From Nonomuraea angiospora (GTDB lineage: Bacteria; Actinomycetota; Actinomycetes; Streptosporangiales; Streptosporangiaceae): 64,000 nt of DNA. The stretch spans positions 12,710,001 through 12,774,000 of the forward strand of contig NZ_JADBEK010000001.1 of NCBI RefSeq assembly GCF_014873145.1. Reading direction: 5' to 3'. A program made the translations under genes and the position numbers. Positions within the stretch are counted from its first letter, which is position 1; each line of letters starts with the position of its first letter. The notes beneath the pieces were generated by a model that was not told where the DNA came from, made no database searches, and saw only the letters and a program-made list of their open reading frames with translations. Below are positions 23,908 through 32,069 of this stretch, one piece after another.

Positions 23908-25617
23908 GTGGACCCCGGGACTCCTGACCGCCGAAGCGCCGCAAGATACCTGTGGTGGCTGGTCAGGAGCCAGCCCGGCCGCATCGCCGCCGGCGCGTTG
24001 CTGGGCTCCGCCTGGACGGTCTGCCTGACGCTGCCGCCGTACTTCCTGGCCCGCGCCATCGACGACGGCCTGGCCCCGGGGGACAGGCCCGCGCTGGCCG
24101 GCTGGACCGCCGCCGTGCTCGGCGTCGGGGCGCTGAACGCCTGGCTGGCCATCATGCGCCACCGCACGATGACCAGGGTCCGGATGGACGCCGCGTTCCG
24201 CACCGTACAGGTGGTGGTGCTGCACGCGACGCGGCTGGGCGCGGCGCTCCCGCGCAAGGTCACGGCCGGGGAGGTGGTGACGATCGGGTTCGGCGACGCC
24301 GCCGTGATCGCCCACGCGCTGACCATCACCGGCCCCGGCGTCGGCGCGGTGCTCGCCTACGTCGTCGTGGCCGGGCTGCTGCTGGCCGTCTCGCCGCTGC
24401 TGGCCGCGGTGGTGCTGGTGGGTGTGCCGTTGCTGGTCGTGCTGGTCGGGCCGCTGCTGGGACGGCTGCGCGGCGCCGAGACGGCATACCGGCTGCGGCA
24501 GGGCGAGCTCGCCGCCCGGTTCGGGGACATCGCGGGAGGGCTGCGGGTCCTGAACGGCATCGGCGGCAAGGACGTGTACGCCGAGCGTTACCGGCGCGGG
24601 TCCCAGGAGCTGCGGGAGAAGGGCTACCAGGTGGGCGCGGTCACGAGCTGGATCCACGCGCTGGGGGTCGGCCTGCCCACGGTGTTCCTCGGCGCCGTGA
24701 CGTGGGTGGCGGCCCGGATGGCCGCGCAGGGCGACATCACCACCGGCGAGCTGGTCGCGGTGTACGGCTACGCCGGCGTCCTGGTGGTGCCGGTCACGTC
24801 CCTGATCGAGTGCGGCTACGGCCTCAGCCGAGGTCTCGTGGCCGCCCGCCGGGTCATCCACTTCCTCACCCTCGAACCGGACGCCACCGGCGGCGACGCC
24901 GACCCGCCCGCGCCGCCCGCGGCGCTGCGCGACCCGGCCTCGGGCGTCGAGATCGCCCCGGGCAGGCTGACCGCGCTGGTCAGCGCCCGCCCGGGCGACT
25001 CGGCCGCGGTGCTCGACCGGCTGGGCGGGTTCACCGCGTCCGCCGTGACCTGGGGCGGGATCCGGCTCGACACCATCGACCCGGTACGGGTCCGCGAGCG
25101 GATCCTGCTGGCCGACAACGAGGCGGACCTGTTCGCCGGCACGCTGCGGGACGTCGTCGCCGGCAGGCACGACCCCGGCGACGAGGCCATGGGCCGGGCG
25201 GTCCACGCGGCCATGGCCGAGGACGTCGTCCGGGGGCTGCCCGACGGGCTGGACTCCGCCGTCGACCCCCAGGCCCGCAACCTGTCCGGCGGGCAGCGCC
25301 AGCGCGTCCGCCTGGCCCGGGCCCTGCTGGCCGACCCCGAGATCCTGCTGGCGGCCGAGCCCACCTCCGCCGTGGACGCCCACACCGAGGCGACCATCGC
25401 CGCCCGCCTGCGCGAGGCGCGAAGGGGCCGCGCCACGGTGGTCACGACGACCTCGCCTCTGCTGCTGGACCGGGCGGACACGGTGTACTACCTCGTGGAC
25501 GGCTCGGTAGCGGCGGCCGGCGACCATCGCGACCTGCTGCGCGAGCACCCCGGCTACCGCCTGCTGGTGTCACGCGACGACGAGCCCAGCACACCGCCCG
25601 AGCGGGCCGCCCGATGA
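23908..25617 (+). CDS. ABC exporter half-transporter with degenerate ATP site
   Basis: The 569-residue protein has six membrane helices in the N-terminal 300 residues (for example AYVVVAGLLLAVSPLLAAVV) and a C-terminal ATPase domain. The signature LSGGQRQR (459-466) is intact, but the Walker A is unrecognisable (ALVSARPGDSAAV near 356), the Walker B Asp is Ala (ILLAAEP near 479) and the H-loop His is absent (TTTSP). The protein therefore cannot form a normal ATP site alone and should pair with the next gene's product. The start is GTG 23908. Its stop overlaps a 43-codon repeat ORF that links to the partner gene. Substrate unknown; such pairs often export drugs, peptides or lipids. Confidence 0.87.
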   Translation: MDPGTPDRRSAARYLWWLVRSQPGRIAAGALLGSAWTVCLTLPPYFLARAIDDGLAPGDRPALAGWTAAVLGVGALNAWLAIMRHRTMTRVRMDAAFRTVQVVVLHATRLGAALPRKVTAGEVVTIGFGDAAVIAHALTITGPGVGAVLAYVVVAGLLLAVSPLLAAVVLVGVPLLVVLVGPLLGRLRGAETAYRLRQGELAARFGDIAGGLRVLNGIGGKDVYAERYRRGSQELREKGYQVGAVTSWIHALGVGLPTVFLGAVTWVAARMAAQGDITTGELVAVYGYAGVLVVPVTSLIECGYGLSRGLVAARRVIHFLTLEPDATGGDADPPAPPAALRDPASGVEIAPGRLTALVSARPGDSAAVLDRLGGFTASAVTWGGIRLDTIDPVRVRERILLADNEADLFAGTLRDVVAGRHDPGDEAMGRAVHAAMAEDVVRGLPDGLDSAVDPQARNLSGGQRQRVRLARALLADPEILLAAEPTSAVDAHTEATIAARLREARRGRATVVTTTSPLLLDRADTVYYLVDGSVAAAGDHRDLLREHPGYRLLVSRDDEPSTPPERAAR

Positions 25618-25745
25618 CCGGATCCCCACCCGCCACCTCGCCCGAGAGGGCCGCGACAACTGGATCCCCACCCGCCACCTCGCCCGAGAGGGCCGCGACA
25701 ACTGGATCCCCGCCCGGCTCCTCGCCCGAGGGGGCCGTCCGATGA
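25614..25745 (+). CDS. 43-residue repeat-encoded mini-ORF bridging two ABC genes
   Basis: An ATG at 25614 overlaps the stop of the first ABC gene (ATGA), and the mini-ORF's own stop at 25743-25745 overlaps the start of the second (ATGA again). It encodes MTGSPPATSPERAAT followed by two further 14-residue copies. Because it is made of duplicated copies of the second gene's start region, it may only serve to keep translating ribosomes coupled between the two genes. Whether a stable peptide exists is unknown. Confidence 0.4.
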   Translation: MTGSPPATSPERAATTGSPPATSPERAATTGSPPGSSPEGAVR

Positions 25746-25787
25746 CCCGATCCGTTCCCGCCACCTCGCCCGACGGGGCCGCGATGC
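25620..25787 (+). repeat. 42-bp tandem duplications of the ABC2 5' end
   Basis: Units beginning GGATCC start at 25620, 25662 and 25704 (42-bp period) and share CCCGCCACCTCGCCCGA. A related fourth unit (CGATCC, 25748) is the 5' end of the second ABC gene after a 44-bp step. The change from 42 to 44 bp puts the upstream copies out of frame with the second gene. Confidence 0.85.
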
Positions 25788-27523
25788 CCGGGGTCCTGCC
25801 CGTCGCCGAGCCGGCCCGGGTGCGGCGGGCGGCGTCGCGCCTGATCCGCCTGGACGGCCGCGCCTTCGCGGGCATGATCGCCCTCAACGCCCTGGCCGCC
25901 GTCGCGGGACTCGCCGGGCCGTGGCTGCTCGGCCGGATCATCGACGCGGTCAAGTCCGGCGCAGGGGCCGCCGCCGTGGACCGGCTGGCCCCGGCCATCC
26001 TGGCCGCCGCCCTGCTCCAGCTCGTCCTGTCCCGCTACGCGGGCCTCGTCGGCCACCGCTTCGGCGAGCGCACGCTGGCCCGCATCCGTGAGCGGTTCAC
26101 CGAGCGCGCCCTCGACCTGCCCGTCTCGGTGGTCGAGCGGGCCGGCACGGGCGACCTGACCACCCGGGGGACGACCGACGTGGCCGCGCTCGGCGCCACG
26201 CTGCGCGACGCCGGTCCCGACGTCCTCATCGCCGCGGTCCAGGCGGCGTTCATCCTGGCCGCGGTGTTCGTGCTCGATCCGCTCCTGGGCGCCTGCGGGG
26301 TGCTCGGCCTGCTGGGCATCTGGTTGGCCGCCCGCTGGTATCTGCGCCGCGCGGTCCCGGCGTACCTGGCCGAGGGCGCGGCCAACTCCGCGCTCGCCGA
26401 GCAGCTCGCCGCCACCACCGCCGGCGCCCGCACCGTCGCGGCGCTCCGCCTCGAACACCGCCGCATCGCGGCCTGCCAGGCGGCGATCGGCGAGTGCCGC
26501 CGGACCCGCGTCCGGACCCTGTTCCTGCGCAGCGTCCTCTTCCCCGTCGTGGACGTCTCGTACGCGATCCCGGTCGCCGGCGTGCTGCTGGTCGGCGGCT
26601 TCACGGCGAACGGCTCCATGACCCTCGGAACGGTCGTCGCCGCCGCCCTCTACCTGCGCCAGCTCGGCCAGCCCCTGGACACGATCCTCCTGCACCTGGA
26701 GGGCATGCAGAGCAGCGGCGCCTCGTTCGCCAGGGTCGAGGGGCTGGCCCTGGTCCCGCGCCCGGCCCCGGCCGCCGGGCCGGAGCCCGTACCGGACGGC
26801 GACCGGCTCGTGGCCGCCGGCGTGCGTTACGCCTACGACGGCGGCCCCGACGTCCTGCGCGGGGTGGACCTGACCGTGCGTCCCGGCGAGTGCCTGGCGA
26901 TCGTCGGGCCCTCGGGCGCGGGCAAGACCACGCTGGGCAGGCTGCTGGCGGGCGTGGACGCCCCGCGCACGGGCACCGTCACCGTGGGCGGCGTCCCGGT
27001 CGCCGCCCTGGACCCCGTCCGCCTGCGCGAACGCGTCGTCCTGGTCACCCAGGAACACCACGTGTTCCTCGGCACCGTACGCGACAACCTGCGCATCGCC
27101 GCCCCTTCCGCCACCGACGCCGAGCTGCGCGCGGCCCTCGCCACCGTCGGCGCCGACTGGATCGACGACCTCCCGGACGGCCTCGGCACCGATCTGGGCC
27201 CCGGGGGCCACCGGCCCGACGGCGCGCAGGCCCAGCAGCTGGCCCTGGCCCGCGTCGTGCTGGCCGATCCCCACACGCTGATCCTCGACGAGGCCACCGC
27301 GCTCCTGGATCCGAGGACCGCCCGCCACACCGAGCGCGCCCTGGCCGCCGTGCTCGACGGTCGTACCGTCATCGCCATCGCCCACCGCCTCCAGACGGCC
27401 CACGACGCCGACCGGGTGGCGGTCATGCAGGACGGCCGCCTCACCGAGCTCGGCACGCACCACGACCTGGTCGCGGCCGGCGGCACGTACGCCGAGCTCT
27501 GGCGCTCGTGGCACGGCGAGTGA
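25742..27523 (+). CDS. ABC exporter half-transporter with intact ATP-binding site
   Basis: The 593-residue partner has six membrane helices and an ATPase domain with a good Walker A (GPSGAGKTT, about 389-397), Walker B with catalytic Glu (LILDEATALLD, Glu about 517) and H-loop (AIAHRL). Its signature is degraded to RPDGAQAQQ (about 491) instead of LSGGQ. It complements the preceding protein, which keeps LSGGQ but has lost the other elements, so the heterodimer should have one working ATP site. The N terminus is a Pro/Ser-rich extension made of repeat-like sequence. It ends four bases before the convergent DUF4396 gene. Confidence 0.9.
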   Translation: MTRSVPATSPDGAAMPGVLPVAEPARVRRAASRLIRLDGRAFAGMIALNALAAVAGLAGPWLLGRIIDAVKSGAGAAAVDRLAPAILAAALLQLVLSRYAGLVGHRFGERTLARIRERFTERALDLPVSVVERAGTGDLTTRGTTDVAALGATLRDAGPDVLIAAVQAAFILAAVFVLDPLLGACGVLGLLGIWLAARWYLRRAVPAYLAEGAANSALAEQLAATTAGARTVAALRLEHRRIAACQAAIGECRRTRVRTLFLRSVLFPVVDVSYAIPVAGVLLVGGFTANGSMTLGTVVAAALYLRQLGQPLDTILLHLEGMQSSGASFARVEGLALVPRPAPAAGPEPVPDGDRLVAAGVRYAYDGGPDVLRGVDLTVRPGECLAIVGPSGAGKTTLGRLLAGVDAPRTGTVTVGGVPVAALDPVRLRERVVLVTQEHHVFLGTVRDNLRIAAPSATDAELRAALATVGADWIDDLPDGLGTDLGPGGHRPDGAQAQQLALARVVLADPHTLILDEATALLDPRTARHTERALAAVLDGRTVIAIAHRLQTAHDADRVAVMQDGRLTELGTHHDLVAAGGTYAELWRSWHGE

Positions 27524-27527
27524 ACGC

Positions 27528-28016
27528 TCAGTGCCCCTGGTGGTACTGGTGCGTCACCGCGTGGCCCTTGCCCCGTGAGATGAGCCACTTGTTCACCGGC
27601 GTCGTCAGCACGAAGGCCACCAGCAAAGAACCGGCCAGCGCCGTCCAGAACAGCCAGTTCGACAGGCCCGCGTCCATGGCGCCGGGCACGATCAGCATCA
27701 CTCCGTTGTCCAGGATCTCCATCATCGCGATGGAGATGGTGTCGGCGGCCAGCGCCACCCTCAGCGCGGTACGGAAGTCGACACCGGCCCGCAGCACGCC
27801 CCGCATGGTCAGCGCGTAGCCGAACACGAAGGCCAGCGCCACGGACAACACCACGGTGGCCAGGTTGGACAGGCCGGCGGCGGTGCCGATGACCATGCCC
27901 AGCACCTCGCCGATGGCGCAACCGGTCAGGCAGTGCAGGGTCGCCTGCGCGGCCATTCCCCACGTGGCCGCGGGCGGGGCCTCATGGTGGGCATGGTGGT
28001 GCTCGCCGTGGTCCAT
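27528..28016 (-). CDS. DUF4396 membrane protein with His-rich N terminus
   Basis: The 162-residue protein starts MDHGEHHHAHHEAPP, a potential metal-binding tail, followed by four membrane helices. The TLHCLTGCAIGEVLGM segment with two cysteines and the TPVNKWLI segment are typical of DUF4396. Family members are often found with metal-resistance genes, so a copper or other metal role is possible but unproven. ATG 28016 follows a GGAGC site; the longer frame beginning upstream is less likely. The 199-base region in front contains repeated GGGG tracts around 28050-28066 (GTAGGGGTATGGGGTATA), which may be regulatory. Confidence 0.75.
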   Translation of the reverse strand: MDHGEHHHAHHEAPPAATWGMAAQATLHCLTGCAIGEVLGMVIGTAAGLSNLATVVLSVALAFVFGYALTMRGVLRAGVDFRTALRVALAADTISIAMMEILDNGVMLIVPGAMDAGLSNWLFWTALAGSLLVAFVLTTPVNKWLISRGKGHAVTHQYHQGH

Positions 28017-28215
28017 ACGATGCTCCTTAGTAGAGGGGAGAAACATTGTAGGGGTATGGGGTATATCGACCGCTGGGGGCGGGTGCCGGCGTGGATAAGC
28101 TTGCAGCTCATCGCCGACATGTCCCGCTTGATCCGTAGCCGAGGAGAACCTTGAGCCCTACCCAGCCGCCCGGCGCCCACCGCCTCCTGGCAGCCCCGCT
28201 CGCCGGAGGCGTCCG

Positions 28216-28863
28216 GTGACCGGCGCGCAGCTGATCGAGCGCGTACGCGGGCTGGCCGCGTCCGGCGAGCGCGTCGTGGTGGGCATCGCGGGCTGCCCGG
28301 GCGCGGGCAAGTCCACGCTGGCCGGCTGGCTGGCCGAGCACCTCACCTCCGCCGGGCTGCCGGCGGTATGGGTGCCGATGGACGGCTTCCACCTGGCCGA
28401 CGTCGAGCTCGAACGCCTCGGGCGGCTGCGCCGCAAGGGCGCCATGGACACCTTCGACGCCCACGGCTACCTGGCGCTGCTCCACCGCCTGCGCGCCGAG
28501 ACCGGCACCGTCGTCTACGCCCCGTCCTTCGACCGCGAGATCGAACAGCCGATCGCCGGCGCCATCCCGGTGCCGCCGGCCGCGCGGGTCGTGGTCAGCG
28601 AGGGCAACTACCTCCTCGCCGACGACGGCGCGTGGCGGCGGGTGCGGGGGGCCATGACCGAGGTCTGGTACGCCGAGATCGACGACCGCCTCCGCCTGGA
28701 CCGCCTCACCAGGCGGCACGTCCAGTTCGGCAAGACCCCCTCCCAGGCCGCCCGCTGGGTGGCCGAGGTCGACGAGCCCAACGCCGCCGCCATCCGCACC
28801 ACCCGCGACCGCGCCGACCTCCTGATCAACCCCGACACCCTCTCCCCGTCCCCCCGCCCCTGA
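28216..28863 (+). CDS. P-loop nucleoside/nucleotide kinase-like protein
   Basis: The 215-residue cytoplasmic protein has a Walker A GCPGAGKST (26-34), a PMDGFHLADVELERLG segment (the uridine kinase/pantothenate kinase-like DGFH motif), SEGNYLLAD and a lid region RLTRRHVQFGKT. It belongs to the uridine kinase/PanK-like group often annotated as nucleoside/nucleotide kinase family. The true substrate could be a nucleoside, a sugar or pantothenate. The GTG start is assigned from the conserved N terminus. It is convergent with the ECF sigma gene across a GC-rich palindrome. Confidence 0.8.
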   Translation: MTGAQLIERVRGLAASGERVVVGIAGCPGAGKSTLAGWLAEHLTSAGLPAVWVPMDGFHLADVELERLGRLRRKGAMDTFDAHGYLALLHRLRAETGTVVYAPSFDREIEQPIAGAIPVPPAARVVVSEGNYLLADDGAWRRVRGAMTEVWYAEIDDRLRLDRLTRRHVQFGKTPSQAARWVAEVDEPNAAAIRTTRDRADLLINPDTLSPSPRP

Positions 28864-28880
28864 CCCGCCCGCAGCCCCGG

Positions 28881-28898
28881 AGCGCCCGGCCGGGCGCT
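28881..28898. terminator. GC-rich palindrome between convergent genes
   Basis: AGCGCCCGGCCGGGCGCT is a perfect 18-bp palindrome in the 75-base gap between the convergent kinase and sigma-factor genes. In RNA it can fold on either strand, so it may act as a bidirectional terminator. No T-tract. Confidence 0.45.
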
Positions 28899-28938
28899 GT
28901 CCGCGGTGCGCCGACCCCCGCCGCCCCCTCCACCCCCC

Positions 28939-30102
28939 TCAGAGCTCGCCGAGGCGGCGGGTGAGGAAGCGGCGCTCGGCCTCCGTCGTGGCCAGCTCGA
29001 GGGCCCTGCGGTACGCGGCCCGCGCCCCCGCGGTGTCGTCCAGGCGTCGCAGCAGCTCGGCCCGGGTGGAGTGGAAGTACCGGTAGCCGTCGAGGCCGAG
29101 CCCGTCCACGATCGCCAGCGCCGCCCGCGGACCCTCGACCTCGGCGACCGCCACCGCGCGGTTGAGCTCGACCACGGCCGAGCCCGTCAGCTCCCGCAGC
29201 CGGTCATAGAGCGCGGCGACGGCCGGCCAGTCGATCGGCTCCTCGGTCTGCAGCGCCGCGATGGCCGCCTGCACCACGTAGGCGCCGCGGGCACCGCGCG
29301 CGAGGGCGCGGTCGAGCAGCGCCTGACCCTCCTCGATCCGGCCGGTATCCCACAGGTCGCGGTCCTGCTCGTGCAGCAGGACGATCTCGCCGTCGCGGAC
29401 CCGGGCGGCGCGCCGCGAGTCGTGCAGCAGCATCAGCGCCAGCAGCCCGGCGGCCTCGGGCTCGCCGGGCGCCAGCTCGACCAGGATCCGGGTCAACCGG
29501 ACGGCCTCGGCCGCCAGGTCGGCGCGGCCGTCGCCGTACCCCTGGTTGAAGATGAGGTAGAGCACGGAGAGCACCGCCTCCAGGCGGGCCGGCAGCAGGT
29601 GCTCCCGGGGGATCCCGAACGGGATGCCGGCGGCCCGGATCTTGTCGCGCGCCCGGGTGAGCCGCCGCTTCATCGTCTCCTCGCTCACCAGGAACGCGCG
29701 GGCGATCTCCGGGGTGGACAGGCCGCCCAGGGCCCGCAGGGTGAGCGCGACCTGGGCCTCGTCCGCCAGCGCCGGATGGCAGCACAGGAAGAACAGTTCG
29801 AGCCGTTCGTCGGGGAGCGCCGACTCGTCCATCGTCACCTCCTCGCCCGGCTCCGGCCGGTCCAGCAGGCGGAGCTTGTCCGCATGCGTACGGTCCCGGC
29901 GGAGGCGGTCGATCGCCCGGTGCCGCCCGGTCACCACGAGCCAGGCCCCCGGATTGTCCGGGACCCCGTCGCGGGCCCAGCGCTCGGCCGCGACGGCGAA
30001 CGCCTCCTGCGCGGCCTCCTCCGCCACGTCGACGTCGCCGGTGTAGCTCACCAGGGCGGCGAACACGCGGGCCCACTGGTCGCGGAAGATCTCCTCGAGC
30101 AC
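28939..30102 (-). CDS. ECF sigma factor with C-terminal extension (ECF42 type)
   Basis: The 387-residue protein has sigma region 2 (VDVAEEAAQEAFAVAAERW; ITGRHRAIDRLRRDR-like sequence) and region 4 (GGLSTPEIARAFLVSEETMK), then a helical extension of about 200 residues with repeat-like AALYDRLRELTGSAVVELN. This layout, together with an adjacent YCII/DGPF-domain gene, defines the ECF42 group, whose activity depends on the C-terminal extension and which has no classical anti-sigma factor. The GTG start lies three bases after the YCII stop, so the genes form one operon. The signal is unknown. Confidence 0.87.
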   Translation of the reverse strand: MLEEIFRDQWARVFAALVSYTGDVDVAEEAAQEAFAVAAERWARDGVPDNPGAWLVVTGRHRAIDRLRRDRTHADKLRLLDRPEPGEEVTMDESALPDERLELFFLCCHPALADEAQVALTLRALGGLSTPEIARAFLVSEETMKRRLTRARDKIRAAGIPFGIPREHLLPARLEAVLSVLYLIFNQGYGDGRADLAAEAVRLTRILVELAPGEPEAAGLLALMLLHDSRRAARVRDGEIVLLHEQDRDLWDTGRIEEGQALLDRALARGARGAYVVQAAIAALQTEEPIDWPAVAALYDRLRELTGSAVVELNRAVAVAEVEGPRAALAIVDGLGLDGYRYFHSTRAELLRRLDDTAGARAAYRRALELATTEAERRFLTRRLGEL

Positions 30103-30105
30103 CGG

Positions 30106-30444
30106 CTACCGCTCCACCAGCGGCCGCACCTCCACCGACCCGCCGAGGCGGGCGGCGGGGACGCGGGCGGCCAGCTCCAGCGCGTCGTCGAGGTCCTCCG
30201 CCTCGACGATGTAGAACCCGCCGAAGATCTCCTTGGTGTCGGCGAACGGCCCGTCGGTCATCAGCGTCCGGCCGCCCTGGATCCGGACGGTGGTCGCGGT
30301 CTCGGCCGGCTGGAGCCGCTCGCCCCCGATCATGCGCTCGTCCTTCATCAGCGCGACGTACTCGGCGGTGATGGCGGCGCGCTCGTCGGCGGTCAGCCCG
30401 TCGTACGCTCCGGGCCGCTCGTTGATCAGCAGTGCGTATCTCAC
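30106..30444 (-). CDS. YCII-related DGPF-domain protein
   Basis: The 112-residue protein begins MRYALLINERPGAYDG and contains the hallmark TDGPFADTKEIFGGFYIVEAED. It is the small partner nearly always found beside ECF42 sigma factors and forms a ferredoxin-like alpha/beta barrel fold. A GGAG site precedes the GTG start. Its exact role, possibly a small-molecule enzyme or sensor, is not established. Confidence 0.87.
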   Translation of the reverse strand: MRYALLINERPGAYDGLTADERAAITAEYVALMKDERMIGGERLQPAETATTVRIQGGRTLMTDGPFADTKEIFGGFYIVEAEDLDDALELAARVPAARLGGSVEVRPLVER

Positions 30445-30455
30445 GGTGGTCTCCT

Positions 30456-31016
30456 TCACGCCGCCGTGTCGCGGCCGTAGACGAGGCGGACGGCCTGACC
30501 CACGCGTTCGGCTGACTCGAGAGCCAGGCCGATGGGCTGGTCGAACAGTCGGCGGCCCCGGCCCAGCACGGTCGGGAACACCAGCAGCCGATACTGGTCG
30601 ACCAGGTCGTGCGCCCGCAGCGCGGCGACGACGCTGCCGCTGCCGGCGACCACGATATCCCGTTCCCGCCTGAGCCCGGCCACCTCCTCGATCAGGTCGC
30701 CGCGCAGGAGGGAGGAGTTGCTCCACGCCTCGACATCGGCCGGCGATCGCGAGGCGACGAGCTTGGGGATGGCGTTCATCTTCCGCGAGAACTCGTCGTC
30801 CCTGCCGGGCCAGATGCGGGAGAAGCGCTGCCAGGTGGCGCGGCCCAGCAGCATGGCGCCGGTGTCCAGCAGCTCGCCGAGCGCGAACTTGTCGCCGGCC
30901 ACCGACTCGGGCCCGTACCGGAAGGCCCAGCCTCCCCACGGCGTCCCGTCCGCCCCGTCGGGGTCCTCGACGACCATGTCGAGGGAGACGAACTCGATGA
31001 CGATCAGCTTGCCCAT
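30456..31016 (-). CDS. Dihydrofolate reductase-like (RibD C-terminal) protein
   Basis: The 186-residue protein has the RibD-C/DHFR-like fold, with MGKLIVIEFVSLDMVVEDP at the start, GAMLLGRATWQRF, VVAGSGSVVAALRAHDLVDQ and VFPTVLGRGRRLF. Members bind NADPH, but many have no known substrate. It is the first gene of the operon ahead of the YCII and sigma genes, 11 bases from the YCII start. ATG 31016 follows GGAAGG. Co-transcription with ECF42 hints that it belongs to the regulon or detoxification output. Confidence 0.83.
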   Translation of the reverse strand: MGKLIVIEFVSLDMVVEDPDGADGTPWGGWAFRYGPESVAGDKFALGELLDTGAMLLGRATWQRFSRIWPGRDDEFSRKMNAIPKLVASRSPADVEAWSNSSLLRGDLIEEVAGLRRERDIVVAGSGSVVAALRAHDLVDQYRLLVFPTVLGRGRRLFDQPIGLALESAERVGQAVRLVYGRDTAA

Positions 31017-31178
31017 GACCTTGAACCTTCCTCGTAGCCGGTTGCTCGGCAGGAGGACGGACGGGGCGGGCACCGGGGGACAGGGCATCGATGTGACCCT
31101 CGTCACACCGGAGCGGCCTTTACCCGGGAGCGGCTGCCCCCATGTTTAAGCAGACGGTAACGTGTCAACTACTGTGCG

Positions 31179-31184
31179 TATAAG
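31179..31184 (+). promoter_or_regulatory. Putative -10 hexamer in the 299-base divergent region
   Basis: TATAAG, in an AT-rich patch of otherwise GC-rich sequence between the DHFR-like and DivIVA-like genes, is a plausible -10 element toward the DivIVA gene and would give a leader of about 130 bases. I see no gene or strong operator elsewhere in 31017-31315. Confidence 0.3.
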
Positions 31185-31315
31185 ATGCCTGGTTGGACGG
31201 TCAAGGTTTCGCACCGGTTCCCCCCGATCCGGGGCACCCCTCCATGCCCCGGGGCCGGTGCGGGCGCGCCTGGCCGCTCCAGCGCTGACGGTGAAAGGTT
31301 CGGTGAAACTCCGTC

Positions 31316-32035
31316 ATGCACATCGAGCACGAAGACCACGTCTACGGCCTCCCGATCCCGCACGGCCACGCCGTCGGCGACGGCTTCGTCACCGTGCCGG
31401 CCCAGGCCGCCGGCCCCGGCCAGCTCACGCTGCTGACCCCCACCGCCGTGCACCACCAGGTCTTCACCGTGGTCCGGTTGCGGGCCGGCTACGACCTGGC
31501 CGAGGTGGACGCGTTCCTGTCCACCGTGGAGACCACGATCAGCCTGCTCTGGCAGGACAACGCCCACCTGCGCGAGCGGCTCGCCGCCGCCACCCCGGCC
31601 CCGGCCGACATGCTGGCCGCCGCGGAGGAGAGCGCGCGGGAGACCATCGAGGCCGCCAGACAGGAGTCGCGGGAGGCTGTCGAGGCCGCCGCGCGGGAGG
31701 CGCAGGAGACCGTCGGGGCCGCGCGGCAGGAGGCGCAGGAGACCGTCGAGGCCGCCAGGCGGGAGGCGCACGAGCTCCTGGCCGAGGCGCGGGCCGGCGC
31801 CGAGCGGGTGCGGCTCGATGCCGCCGCCGCGGCCGAGGCGCTGACCAGGACCGCCCGCCTGGCCTATCAGGAGGCCATCGAGGAGCAGTTCAGCCAGTTC
31901 GACGCCGTCCTCGCCGACCACGGCCGGCAACTGCGGGACAGCCTGAACACCCAGCTCGGCCGGTTGCGCACGGTCCTGGAGGACGTCGCGACGCCCGGCC
32001 ACGGCACGCGCGTCGGCCCTCTCGCGGCTCAGTGA
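31316..32035 (+). CDS. DivIVA-like coiled-coil protein with hendecad repeats
   Basis: The 239-residue protein contains a short DivIVA-type N-terminal motif (VVRLRAGYDLAEVDAFLSTV, about 53-72) after a 50-residue leader. A long coiled coil follows in which 11-residue units ETIEAARQESR, EAVEAAAREAQ, ETVGAARQEAQ and ETVEAARREAH repeat at 33-bp spacing. Hendecads give a nearly straight coiled coil. DivIVA proteins bind curved membrane and recruit cell-wall or chromosome factors. The next gene, 34 bases downstream, encodes the ZIP-like/H2TH membrane fusion, so the two may work together at the membrane. The start is ATG 31316. Confidence 0.8.
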   Translation: MHIEHEDHVYGLPIPHGHAVGDGFVTVPAQAAGPGQLTLLTPTAVHHQVFTVVRLRAGYDLAEVDAFLSTVETTISLLWQDNAHLRERLAAATPAPADMLAAAEESARETIEAARQESREAVEAAAREAQETVGAARQEAQETVEAARREAHELLAEARAGAERVRLDAAAAAEALTRTARLAYQEAIEEQFSQFDAVLADHGRQLRDSLNTQLGRLRTVLEDVATPGHGTRVGPLAAQ

Positions 32036-32069
32036 TCGATCACCGCACACCAGCCAGAAAGGCCGTCAC

